A stretch of DNA of 23,425 nt from Chloroflexota bacterium (GCA_012798185.1 JAAZNS010000260.1:1-23425); one strand, 5' to 3'. Shown: positions 1 through 6,759, counted from the stretch's first letter. The notes: a model not told the origin generated them from the letters alone. Numbers and translations: made by a program.

Positions 1-2
1 AA

Positions 3-116
3 TGGGCATTAGTACTTGGCTCAATAATTGCCTATACACTGGCAGTGGTAGTACTCGGCATTAGCGGTTTGCTTCTGTTACTTGACCTTTTCAAAAAGCC
101 TTTTTCATCCAATTAG
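3..116 (+). CDS. C-terminal end of an unidentified membrane protein (partial)
   Basis: An open frame enters from the left edge and stops with TAG at 114-116, giving 37 residues. They are almost wholly hydrophobic (two runs rich in Leu, Val and Ile) and end in a short charged tail, FKKPFSSN. This is the typical look of a last transmembrane helix with a cytoplasmic positive tail. Nothing in the fragment identifies the family. The other two forward frames have early stops, which supports this frame. The call rests on composition only. Confidence 0.5.
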   Translation, partial: WALVLGSIIAYTLAVVVLGISGLLLLLDLFKKPFSSN

Positions 117-147
117 AAATCTATCTGGATTTTTCCCATCTCGTATA

Positions 148-176
148 TTGTCATTTCAACCAATTTGTTGTATAGT
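148..176 (+). promoter_or_regulatory. Sigma-70-type promoter for the dodecin gene
   Basis: TTGTCA (148-153) and TATAGT (171-176) are separated by exactly 17 bases, close to the consensus for a housekeeping promoter. Transcription would start near 183, leaving an untranslated leader of about 110 bases before the dodecin start codon. No clear operator is seen. Confidence 0.65.
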
Positions 177-295
177 ATCAGCAAGGGTTTCAAAACGGGA
201 AGATTTGCTGTGGTTTTTCGCAATTCGATCATTCAAATTCGCTTCATTGGCATAATCAATTCTCACCAATCCTCAAACCAAACAGGAGGTGGAAT

Positions 296-502
296 ATGTC
301 AATTGCTCGGGTAACAGAAATTAAAGCAGCTTCCAAAAAGAGCTTCGATGACGCCATTAGAGCCGGCGTGGCACGCGCCAACAAAACCTTGAAGAACGTC
401 AAATCTGCCTGGATCGAGAACCAAGAAGTACTTCTCGACGATGACGGCGAGATCGATGAGTATCGCGTCCAGATGAAGGTAACCTTTATTTTGGAAGATT
501 AG
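296..502 (+). CDS. Dodecin family flavin-binding protein
   Basis: The 68-residue product has the length and layout of dodecins: a beta strand (SIARVTEIKAAS), one amphipathic helix (residues 15-32), then two long strands ending in an acidic tail. Trp39 in the segment KSAWIEN and Gln59 in RVQMKV match the positions that stack against and contact the isoalloxazine ring in characterised dodecins. Family members form cytoplasmic dodecamers that store or sequester FMN, riboflavin or related flavins. The start is fixed by a strong AGGAGGT ribosome binding site at 284-290. The gene appears monocistronic under the promoter at 148-176. It has no flavin pathway gene beside it, which is normal for this family. 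Confidence 0.92.
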   Translation: MSIARVTEIKAASKKSFDDAIRAGVARANKTLKNVKSAWIENQEVLLDDDGEIDEYRVQMKVTFILED

Positions 503-682
503 GGAAAAAAGGATTGGGAAAGCAGGAAAAAACCTATTATTCTGGCGTCAAAATTCACGTTTCCAGCAAATGGATAGATAAGTGTTATATTCATTTACGA
601 TTTAATGCATCTGGTTTCAGGCTAACCCTATATCGTCAGGCAGTTAAAATTAGCATCATTAGCTGTATATTTGCTGAGGCTT

Positions 683-998
683 TTATGAGGATATTTCGCT
701 TACATAAGGAAGCATCTCAGCCAGAATTCTCTGCCCAATTCGTTTACGAAGATTGCTTTGATCGCTATATCCACTTTTATACCCAATAATTCACCAAGCG
801 ATTCTTCGCCCTCAACCATATCGAAAAAACTTACCCTGGCAGGAGCTCTAAATCAATCAATAAATCGATATCGCTATCACTACGCTGCTCTCTGCGTACG
901 TATGAGCCATACACACCCAAAAGCCATATACCATATCTCTCCAATAAATACGGCTTTTGAGCTTCAAGAATTCTTCGAATTTCTGAAAGGGTATTCAT
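683..998 (-). pseudogene. Decayed minimal nucleotidyltransferase (MntA-like) gene
   Basis: From ATG at 998 the minus strand reads 55 residues that include the nucleotidyltransferase signature: GSYVRRE, then SDSDIDLL (Gly-Ser followed by an Asp-x-Asp pair). The frame stops at 831-833. The sequence continues in a second frame as FFDMVEGEESLGELLGIKVD, which matches the middle of the same family. It then shifts again to RIGQRILAEMLPYV, a typical C-terminal end, with TAA at 683-685. The pieces add up to about 105 codons, the usual length of MntA antitoxins of the MntA-HepT system, which modify their partner by nucleotide transfer. Two frameshifts make it a probable pseudogene. No convincing HepT partner is visible on either side, so it may have been an orphan before decay. 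Confidence 0.7.
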
Positions 999-1367
999 GA
1001 TGATATAATTATAAAAGGTGATGGATATTTAATGGTGGGTATTTATTTCCGAAAATATTTTTTCAAAAACACATTCACATTGATGCCCCTTGTTTACGGC
1101 AAATTACTGCAATATTTATGGAAATCAGTGAAGGCTGCAAATTGGAAAAAGACACAATTTCAGTAAGCCACTAAGTTATTAAGGTACGAGTTGGATTCTT
1201 TAACTCATTTTACATAAAATCGGTTGCGCAATCAGGCCAACTTTTTGGATAAATTTTAACAGAATACTTAATAGTAGAAATACAATATTTTCGAGATTTA
1301 GCTAAAAAATTTGCAAATGAAATTAATAATTCCCCCAAAAATTTGAGTAAAAATAATATTCTTGCCT

Positions 1368-1407
1368 TCCTCCACAATCCCTCCCCTCTTCCTCCAAAAT
1401 TCCTCCA
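1368..1407 (+). promoter_or_regulatory. Tandem 11-bp repeats, probable response-regulator binding site
   Basis: Four direct repeats of the core CCTCC(A/C) begin at 1369, 1380, 1391 and 1402, exactly 11 bases apart. Three of them read TCCTCCA in full. An 11-base tandem is the layout bound head-to-tail by OmpR/PhoB-family regulators, and such a regulator is encoded 1.2 kb downstream. The array ends where the -35 region of the next promoter would lie, as expected for an activator site. The rest of the 999-1455 gap is AT-rich and shows no supportable gene. Confidence 0.6.
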
Positions 1408-1418
1408 TAATCCCCTGT

Positions 1419-1424
1419 CATACT
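1419..1424 (+). promoter_or_regulatory. -10 element following the 11-bp repeats
   Basis: CATACT lies 12 bases after the last TCCTCCA repeat and about 30 bases before the start codon at 1456. No good -35 hexamer is present at the expected distance. The place is taken by the repeat array, which suggests activator-dependent transcription. The same hexamer follows the related array near 4552-4590. Confidence 0.4.
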
Positions 1425-1455
1425 GTGAGCATAACAAAATTATGGAGGTTCTATT

Positions 1456-1878
1456 ATGTCTAACAACAATTCGATCATATTACGCGTATTGGGAGTTATC
1501 CTGCTGATCGTCATCATCCTGGGCGGCGGTGCGGCGGCTTTCATGGCTGGCCAAGCACAGGGCTACCAGCTGGGCGCCATCGCGGCGGGCAACCCATCCG
1601 CCGTCACCGAACAGGGTTCGGCTTTACCCCCGGCAGCCTGGAATCCATTTTGGGGAAACGTTGGTTTCTTTCCCTTCTTCCATATCGGCGGCATTTTCGC
1701 CTTCTTAGGGATGGTCTTGCTTTTCCTCTTTCTGCTGCGATTGGTCTTCTTCCCCTTTCGCTGGCATCTAATGAATGGTGATTATTACCTCCGTCACTGG
1801 CACAAACATCCCTGCGGGAATGGTCCTTGGGATGAAGAGCCTAAAGAGGAAAAACCCTCTAAAGAAGCTAAAGCGTGA
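1456..1878 (+). CDS. Small two-helix membrane protein of unknown function
   Basis: The product has 140 residues with two hydrophobic segments, at about 7-30 and 74-100. They are joined by a loop that holds an aromatic-rich stretch (AWNPFWGNVGFFPFFH). The tail after the second helix is cytoplasmic by the positive-inside rule. It begins with a His/aromatic cluster (RWHLMNGDYYLRHWHKHPCG) that could bind a metal or haem, then becomes Glu/Lys-rich. TATGGAGG upstream fixes the start. I do not recognise a named family. The gene opens a cluster with a methyltransferase-like enzyme and a two-component system. It is preceded by probable regulator sites, so it may be the sensing accessory or the main target of that system. 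This role is inferred. Confidence 0.7.
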   Translation: MSNNNSIILRVLGVILLIVIILGGGAAAFMAGQAQGYQLGAIAAGNPSAVTEQGSALPPAAWNPFWGNVGFFPFFHIGGIFAFLGMVLLFLFLLRLVFFPFRWHLMNGDYYLRHWHKHPCGNGPWDEEPKEEKPSKEAKA

Positions 1879-1904
1879 AAATTCAAGTAACTCTCCGCCA
1901 CTTT

Positions 1905-1930
1905 CCCCTCCCCTGCTTGCGGGGGAGGGG
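1905..1930. repeat. GC-rich REP-like palindrome
   Basis: CCCCTCCCC (1905-1913) and GGGGAGGGG (1922-1930) form a perfect 9-bp stem around the loop TGCTTGCG. It is followed by further GGGG runs. Palindromes of this style, with GCTTGC in the loop, are dispersed between genes in many bacterial genomes. There is no T-tract, so it is not a standard terminator, though it could stabilise or weaken readthrough between the two neighbouring genes. Confidence 0.6.
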
Positions 1931-1988
1931 CAGGGGTAGGGGTCAGAGCCTCAACAAGCTCGCTTATCGAATAACCTTGAGGTGAAAT

Positions 1989-2438
1989 ATGCTTACCCAA
2001 AAAATCATGCCAACCACATTGCTGCTCATATCCATCTTGATGATGCTCACCCTGCATTTTTTACTGCCGCTGATGAAAATCATCCCACCGTTTTGGAACT
2101 TGCTCGGCTTGCTCCCCATCATAATCGGTGTATATATCAACCTGTGGGCAGACCACGCCTTCCACCAGGTCCAAACGACGATCAAGCCTTATGAGCGCCC
2201 CTCAACATTGATCGTTCACGGTTGTTTTTCATATACACGCAACCCCATGTACCTGGGTTTTGTATTAGTTTTAATTGGCATTGCCATCCTGATTATGACT
2301 TTATCCCCCTGGGTTGTAATCCCCTTATTCATCGTAATTCTCGACACTCTCTATATACCGCATGAGGAACAAATGCTGACGGAAGAATTTGGCTCGCTTT
2401 GGGAAGGGTATAAAAAACAAGTCCACCGGTGGATATAA
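1989..2438 (+). CDS. Isoprenylcysteine carboxyl methyltransferase-like membrane protein
   Basis: The 149-residue protein has hydrophobic helices at about 7-28, 36-54 and 85-120, and the family signature YTRNPMYLGFVLVLIG followed by a C-terminal HEEQMLTEEFGSLWEGYKKQVHRWI-type segment. In the ICMT/PEMT superfamily the RxPxY region and the later E-E pair bind S-adenosylmethionine at the membrane surface. Bacterial members methylate unknown lipid or protein substrates, so the substrate here cannot be named. GAGGTG at 1978-1983 supports the chosen ATG. A REP-like hairpin lies between it and the preceding gene, and another separates it from the two-component genes. Confidence 0.8.
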   Translation: MLTQKIMPTTLLLISILMMLTLHFLLPLMKIIPPFWNLLGLLPIIIGVYINLWADHAFHQVQTTIKPYERPSTLIVHGCFSYTRNPMYLGFVLVLIGIAILIMTLSPWVVIPLFIVILDTLYIPHEEQMLTEEFGSLWEGYKKQVHRWI

Positions 2439-2446
2439 AAATTCGG

Positions 2447-2497
2447 TTACCCCTTCATTCCTCCCTGTAATAAGCTCAGGGAGCGGAGAAGGGGTAA
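2447..2497. repeat. Long two-tier palindrome between genes
   Basis: TTACCCCTTC (2447-2456) pairs with GAAGGGGTAA (2488-2497), and inside it CTCCCTG (2461-2467) pairs with CAGGGAG (2477-2483). The structure lies directly after the methyltransferase-like gene and has no T-run on the plus strand. It is either a dispersed repeat or a factor-independent transcript end of an unusual form. Confidence 0.55.
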
Positions 2498-2507
2498 TTA
2501 ACTCACC

Positions 2508-2566
2508 TCTCACCGCTCATTTGTTCTCCATCCACCTCTCACGTCTCACCGCTTTTCTGATACACT
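2508..2566 (+). promoter_or_regulatory. Promoter region of the regulator-kinase pair
   Basis: TACACT at 2561-2566 is a fair -10 box and would place the first transcribed base at about 2574, the A of the start codon. Upstream are repeated TCTCACC/TCTCACG and TCTCCA motifs (2508, 2525, 2537, 2544), including TCTCACCGCT twice. They resemble weaker versions of the TCCTCCA repeats in front of the two small membrane-protein genes, so autoregulation is possible. Confidence 0.4.
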
Positions 2567-2573
2567 TTAACCT

Positions 2574-3260
2574 ATGGACGCCTTGATCCTACTTGTTGAT
2601 GACGAACCAAAAATCATCCGCCTTGCCCGGGACTTCCTGGAGAAAGACGGCTTTTGCGTGGTTAGCGCAACCGACGGTGTATCGGCACTGGCAATGACAC
2701 GGCGGGTAAAACCCGACCTGATCGTGCTCGACCTGATGCTGCCCGGCATGGACGGCTTACAAGTGTGCCGTACCTTACGCCAGGAGACCACTGTACCCAT
2801 CATCATGCTCACCGCCCGCGCCGAAGAAGCCGACCAGTTGATTGGCTTGGAGCTAGGCGCCGATGATTACATCACCAAGCCATTTTCACCACGCGCCTTA
2901 GTGGCACGGGTGCGGGCTGTGCTGCGCCGGGCACAAAATCAAGTCAAAACACCCAGCATGGTGCGCGCGGGGCGGCTGGAGATCGATGTGGAAAGACACC
3001 AAGCATGCATCGATGACCAGTCGCTTCAACTGACTCCCAATGAGTTCAAGCTGCTCACCCTGCTGGCGCAATACCCTGGACAGATCCTCAGCCGCGAACA
3101 GCTGCTCGATCATCTGCATGGCGCAGCTTATGCCAGCTTCGACCGCAGCATCGATTCGCACATTAAAAACCTGCGCCGCAAGCTGGAATCCAGCCCGGCT
3201 CAAACCGGTTGCATCGAAACCGTGTACGGCGTCGGGTATCGATTCACGCCTCCCGAGTGA
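2574..3260 (+). CDS. OmpR/PhoB-family response regulator
   Basis: The 228-residue protein has a receiver domain (about 3-115) with acidic residues Asp9/Asp10, phosphoacceptor Asp53 (VLDLMLPGMDG), Thr80 and Lys102 (TKPFSP). A winged-helix Trans_reg_C domain follows (about 130-226) with LTPNEFKLL and the closing VYGVGYRF motif. Phosphorylated members dimerise and bind tandem direct repeats, usually 10-11 bases apart. This fits the arrays found at 1368-1407 and 4552-4590. There is no Shine-Dalgarno sequence before the ATG, and the -10 box is only seven bases away, so the mRNA is probably leaderless. The kinase gene follows after two bases, so this is a standard cognate pair. Confidence 0.95.
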   Translation: MDALILLVDDEPKIIRLARDFLEKDGFCVVSATDGVSALAMTRRVKPDLIVLDLMLPGMDGLQVCRTLRQETTVPIIMLTARAEEADQLIGLELGADDYITKPFSPRALVARVRAVLRRAQNQVKTPSMVRAGRLEIDVERHQACIDDQSLQLTPNEFKLLTLLAQYPGQILSREQLLDHLHGAAYASFDRSIDSHIKNLRRKLESSPAQTGCIETVYGVGYRFTPPE

Positions 3261-3262
3261 CC

Positions 3263-4525
3263 ATGAAACCCCGAAAAAACCGAAGAACATCCCTCTTCCG
3301 ATGGTTTAATGTTTACGATTGGTTTCCCACAGACCAATGGGTTAACCATGATCAAAAAGCCAATGAAAACCATCATGCGATTCCACATGAATGGCATGAT
3401 TACAAACATCGGCCGTTTCAAAGTGAATGGCAAAAATTCGATTTCCGACCAAGAAGCCACTACTGGTCCAAGAACTTGCATAATAAGCGGCGTTTCCTAT
3501 TTTGGCGTTTCACCAGAACCTTCGGTTTCTTTCCCCTGATTTTGTTGATCATTTTGATGATTATCCTTGGTAAGATTTTCGATCTAAAAAGCATATCCTT
3601 GGCTAGTATCGGAAATCTCCTGATTTTGATTTGCGGATTACCAGTAGTGGTCTCAATTTTGGCGACAATCGTGGGCATGATTATTTTCAACCGCATTGGC
3701 GTTCCCCTAGCAGATGTGATGGCTGCGGCGGACGCAGTCGCAGAGGGGGATTTCAGCGTGCGCTTAAAAGAAAAAGCACCAGGGGAATTTGGCAATCTGG
3801 CGCGCAGTTTCAACCGCATGGCTTCTGAATTGCAACGCGCCGATCAGCAGCGGCGCAATCTCACTGCCGATGTGGCGCATGAGCTGCGTACGCCGCTGCA
3901 TATCATCCAGGGCAACCTGGAGGGCATTCTGGACGGTGTGTATCAGGCTGATCCCAAGACCCTCCAAGCCACCCTGGATGAAATCAGTTTATTACGCCGC
4001 CTGGTGGATGACCTGCAAACTCTCTCTCTGGCAGAGGCCGGACAGCTCCCCTTGCACTGCATCCCCGTAAAAATAAGCGACTTGCTGGCAGATGTGCTCA
4101 CCAGTTTCGAAGGACAGGCAAATGATGCAGGGATCACCATAGATAATCTAACCCCCGAAAATGTAGGCAATATCAAACTAAATATTGACCCAGACCGCAT
4201 TAGCCAGGTGCTGAACAATCTGGTCGCCAATGCTTTAAGGCATGGTTCAGAGGGCGGATGGATTCACATTGCTGCCCAAGAAACTCAAAATAGCATTTTG
4301 TTAACGGTGGAAGACAACGGACCTGGTATAGCCCAGGAAGATCTTCCATATATTTTCGACCGTTTCTGGCGAGGCGACCGCTCCCGTACTCGTCAGGAAG
4401 GCAGCGGCAGCGGCTTAGGATTAGCGATTGCCCGCCAGCTGGTGCAGGCACATGGGGGAAAAATATCTGTGGAAAGTCAGCCTGGTAAAGGAACGAAATT
4501 TATTATCGACCTGCCATACAATTAA
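3263..4525 (+). CDS. Sensor histidine kinase with His/Trp-rich N-terminal head
   Basis: I start the 420-residue protein at the ATG two bases after the regulator stop, implying translational coupling, since no good ribosome binding site is seen. Residues 1-85 are hydrophilic, with eight His and seven Trp. Two membrane helices follow (about 86-104 and 114-142) with barely ten residues between them, then HAMP (about 143-195), the HisKA H-box with His206 (DVAHELRTPL), and HATPase motifs: N-box Asn323, DNGPGI (351-356) and GSGLGLAI (382-389). All catalytic residues are present. The lack of an extracytoplasmic domain means it senses within the membrane, through the cytoplasmic head, or through a partner. 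The small membrane protein at 1456 is a candidate partner. The head is not a domain I recognise. Confidence 0.93.
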   Translation: MKPRKNRRTSLFRWFNVYDWFPTDQWVNHDQKANENHHAIPHEWHDYKHRPFQSEWQKFDFRPRSHYWSKNLHNKRRFLFWRFTRTFGFFPLILLIILMIILGKIFDLKSISLASIGNLLILICGLPVVVSILATIVGMIIFNRIGVPLADVMAAADAVAEGDFSVRLKEKAPGEFGNLARSFNRMASELQRADQQRRNLTADVAHELRTPLHIIQGNLEGILDGVYQADPKTLQATLDEISLLRRLVDDLQTLSLAEAGQLPLHCIPVKISDLLADVLTSFEGQANDAGITIDNLTPENVGNIKLNIDPDRISQVLNNLVANALRHGSEGGWIHIAAQETQNSILLTVEDNGPGIAQEDLPYIFDRFWRGDRSRTRQEGSGSGLGLAIARQLVQAHGGKISVESQPGKGTKFIIDLPYN

Positions 4526-4551
4526 GCCCCCTTTCAGCCTGTTATTCTCGT

Positions 4552-4615
4552 TCCGCCAATCTCCACCAAATATCCTCCATCTCTCCATATTCTCACCATA
4601 TTTGATTGGCATACT
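4552..4615 (+). promoter_or_regulatory. Second TCCxCCA repeat array with -10 box
   Basis: TCCGCCA (4552), TCCACCA (4562) and TCCTCCA (4573) follow one another at 10-11 bases, and a partial copy TCCATAT starts at 4584. CATACT at 4610-4615 can act as the -10 box, so the array covers the -35 position. This is the same arrangement as in front of the gene at 1456. The transcript would lead to the small gene at 4691. Confidence 0.5.
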
Positions 4616-4690
4616 TAAAAAAGCAGACAATCTTGCAATGACAACCTTTTTTTATGGAAAACATATTTTCAGTTTTTTTTGGAGGATCAG

Positions 4691-4918
4691 ATGTTTAAAA
4701 TAGGTCATTACTTATTAAAAACGATTGCTTTATTGATTTTACTTTTCGTGTTAATAACTGGACCCGTGTTAATTACTTCTTCGAATCAGATCCCTGAAAT
4801 TAAAACCCCAACACCCACCCGTGGAATTATTTCGACCCAGCATAGTTCCCTATTCCCCGTGCCATTACCACAGCCTGTTTCCGAAATGCTCGGTCTCACA
4901 CTCGATGAATCAAATTGA
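4691..4918 (+). CDS. Small membrane-anchored or secreted peptide, unknown function
   Basis: The 75-residue product begins with KIGHYLLK and a single hydrophobic helix (about 8-30). This could be a signal anchor or a signal peptide. A Pro/Thr/Ser-rich tail follows (IKTPTPTRG, then FPVPLPQPVSEMLG). GGAGGATC upstream fixes the ATG, and an earlier in-frame ATG at 4679 lacks a ribosome binding site. I know no family for it. It lies directly downstream of the kinase gene under a promoter that carries the same repeats as the gene at 1456. It is therefore likely part of the same regulon, perhaps as a feedback peptide or an envelope component. That role is conjecture. Confidence 0.6.
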   Translation: MFKIGHYLLKTIALLILLFVLITGPVLITSSNQIPEIKTPTPTRGIISTQHSSLFPVPLPQPVSEMLGLTLDESN

Positions 4919-5193
4919 TCCCCTGTTTTATTATATATATTCTGGAGGGGTATACACAAGTTCTTTCTAATAGATTTAAGGTCGATAATTTTTATAGGTA
5001 CAAACATCATCCAATCTGTTTCCCCTTTTAGGTTGTTGAGAAAACAGCCCGATATGCTGCACCACACTTACCTCCTTAAAAGGGCACAAAATTATTAGTG
5101 GCGTTTCTTTTTATCACCTTTGGGGTTTTTAAATAAAAGAATATAGAAAAACGTATTCGTAAGATTTTTTCAAATAAATTCGTGTTTTACTTG
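4919..5193. other. Gene-free AT-rich stretch
   Basis: No reading frame here has both a plausible start site and protein-like composition. The stretch is AT-rich and has no strong hairpin or T-tract that would mark the end of the preceding small gene. Its only clear signal is at its right border, where a strong promoter begins at 5194. Confidence 0.5.
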
Positions 5194-5222
5194 TTGACAA
5201 GCAAGGTTTATTTCGATATAGT
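5194..5222 (+). promoter_or_regulatory. Strong sigma-70 promoter of the M20 peptidase-carrier operon
   Basis: A perfect TTGACA (5194-5199) and TATAGT (5217-5222) are spaced by 17 bases. Transcription should start near 5229. The first good start codon with a ribosome binding site is at 5521, so the transcript begins with about 290 untranslated bases. Confidence 0.75.
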
Positions 5223-5239
5223 ATTTACTAATTATTGAT

Positions 5240-5405
5240 GTAACTTTTAAGCCAGCTTGAGTGAATTTCCGAATTTGAGGTGTTTTCGGGAGGAATAGTT
5301 CCCGAAAACCCCTCAATCAAATTCAGGATTTTCTACCATAACCTGAACAGTTACTCATTGATTTATACCGGGCATCCACATCGCGGTAAATCCCGGAATT
5401 TATCG
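5240..5405 (+). ncRNA. Structured 5' leader, candidate cis-regulatory RNA
   Basis: An outer stem GTAACT (5240-5245)/AGTTAC (5349-5354) can enclose a long hairpin. In the hairpin, GAATTTGAGG and GTTTTCGGGA (5271-5291) pair with TCCCGAAAAC, CCTC and AAATTC (5300-5324) around a seven-base loop. A second hairpin, CGGTAAAT (5384-5391)/ATTTATCG (5398-5405), follows with loop CCCGGA. Neither stem is followed by a T-run, so they are not simple terminators. I do not recognise a known riboswitch consensus. Position between a strong promoter and a peptidase-carrier operon suggests translational or attenuation control. Confidence 0.45.
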
Positions 5406-5520
5406 GTATCATGGACATTGGGGATTTTTGTTCGGAAGTAATTCTTTATAAATTCTCGGCTAATCTAATCAAATCAATTCCAATTTATTCCCTGAGAGTT
5501 TGAGTGCTTTGGAGGAGTCG

Positions 5521-6726
5521 ATGTCATCTATCCGAAAAAAACTAGAAGAAATGCTCAATGTTGAGGAAGTTGTCCATGTAACCTCCGAATTGGTGAAAAT
5601 CGAAAGCCATCGCGATACGCCTGAGAGAGAGCTGCGCTGTGCGCAGCGAATTGGTCAGTTTTTTACCGAATGGGGAATGAAGCCAGAATATGCCGAGGTG
5701 CTGGAAGGCAGACCCAATGTATATTGCATCTTGAAAGGCAGCGGCGGCGGATTGTCTTTGTTGCTAAATGGGCATACCGATACCGTTCCGGCTTACACGA
5801 TGGATTTTCCACCCTTCGCTCCATTTGTAAAAGATGGGATGCTTTACGGCAGAGGCACTGTGGATATGAAAGGCGCGCTGGCATGCATGATGGTCGCCAT
5901 GCGCTTGTTGCACGAGCTTCAATTCCCATTAAAAGGTGATTTGATCTTCAGCGGTGTAATCAACGAAGAAGACCGTTCGGAAGGCACGGAGTATCTCGTG
6001 CGCCATGGTCCCCGCGCCGATCGCTGCGTGGTCGGTGAACCAACATCTATGGCGATAATGGTCGGTCATCGCGGGCTTGAATGGCTGGAATTCGAATTCA
6101 TTGGTAAAGCAGCGCACGGCGGGACGCCGGAAAAAGGCATCAATGCCATCAGCATGGCAGCAAAGTTCATCCGCAGGGTGGAAGAAAAGCTTCTACCCGA
6201 GCTGGCAAAACGAGTTCACCCCATTATCGGGCCTGCAGTCATGAATTTTGGGGTGATTAAAGGCGGCACGCAGCCAAGTACGGTAGCTGACCGATGTATT
6301 GTGCAAATTGACCGCCGCTGGGTGCCAATGGAAAAATTGGAGCGCGTGCTTGGGGAATACCAAGAAATATTGGCAGAATTGAAAACCGAAGACCCGCGTT
6401 TCAACTGCACCATGACGCGCATGGAAAGCAATATGGCTACTATGGATCATATGCCGGTTGAAATTCCTCTCGATGATCCCCTGGTGGTAGATCTTAAAAA
6501 TGTCATGAATGATTTAGGCAACTCCGAGCCGCGCATCGCTGCTTTTGGCGGCTGGACGGATGCTTCCTTGATTGGTAATTTTGCCCAAATTCCGACACTT
6601 ATTTTTGGTCCGGGCGATCTATCGGTCGCTCACTCGCGCTGTGAGTTTGTCCCTGTGGATGAGTTGCGCACCTGCACGCTGGCGTATGCCCTTCTGGCAG
6701 CAACTTTATGTAACCGGGCTACCTGA
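5521..6726 (+). CDS. M20 family metallopeptidase (ArgE/DapE/ACY1/CPG2 type)
   Basis: This 401-residue protein has the di-metal peptidase layout: His85 and Asp87 in NGHTDTVP, bridging Asp115 in GRGTVDMKG, catalytic Glu149 with Glu150 in INEED, Glu173 in GEPT, and His371 in VAHSRCEFVP. The dimerisation domain lies in the middle (about 180-290). Members hydrolyse N-acyl amino acids, succinyl-diaminopimelate or small peptides in the cytoplasm, and the exact substrate is not readable from the motifs. GGAGGA at 5511-5516 selects the ATG at 5521. A TTG 21 bases upstream is in frame but would overlap the ribosome binding site. A carrier gene follows after 33 bases, so the substrate or its amino-acid product is probably transported by it. 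Confidence 0.88.
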   Translation: MSSIRKKLEEMLNVEEVVHVTSELVKIESHRDTPERELRCAQRIGQFFTEWGMKPEYAEVLEGRPNVYCILKGSGGGLSLLLNGHTDTVPAYTMDFPPFAPFVKDGMLYGRGTVDMKGALACMMVAMRLLHELQFPLKGDLIFSGVINEEDRSEGTEYLVRHGPRADRCVVGEPTSMAIMVGHRGLEWLEFEFIGKAAHGGTPEKGINAISMAAKFIRRVEEKLLPELAKRVHPIIGPAVMNFGVIKGGTQPSTVADRCIVQIDRRWVPMEKLERVLGEYQEILAELKTEDPRFNCTMTRMESNMATMDHMPVEIPLDDPLVVDLKNVMNDLGNSEPRIAAFGGWTDASLIGNFAQIPTLIFGPGDLSVAHSRCEFVPVDELRTCTLAYALLAATLCNRAT

Positions 6727-6759
6727 TGCCCAATTAAAATTTTTTTTCGGAGGCAAAAA

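Noticed and set aside
502..682. HepT-like partner gene for the nucleotidyltransferase relic
   Set aside because: Minus-strand frames here are broken by many stops. A KYTAND segment is faintly HepT-like but the rest does not follow the family.
514..789. Open reading frame of about 90 codons after the dodecin gene
   Set aside because: It has no ribosome binding site and an atypical composition, and its second half overlaps the decayed nucleotidyltransferase on the other strand, which explains the sequence better.
1021..1174. Frame reading HIDAPCLRQITAIFMEISEGCKLE near the nucleotidyltransferase relic
   Set aside because: It looks somewhat protein-like but has no suitable start codon, is about 50 residues long and matches no family I recognise. 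It could be another gene remnant but the support is too weak to list.
1210..1437. Minus-strand frame of 75 codons before the gene at 1456
   Set aside because: It runs through the regulatory repeats and the promoter, has no start signals and low-complexity composition.
5500..5520. TTG start adding seven residues to the M20 peptidase
   Set aside because: The strong GGAGGA site lies inside this extension and points to the ATG at 5521.
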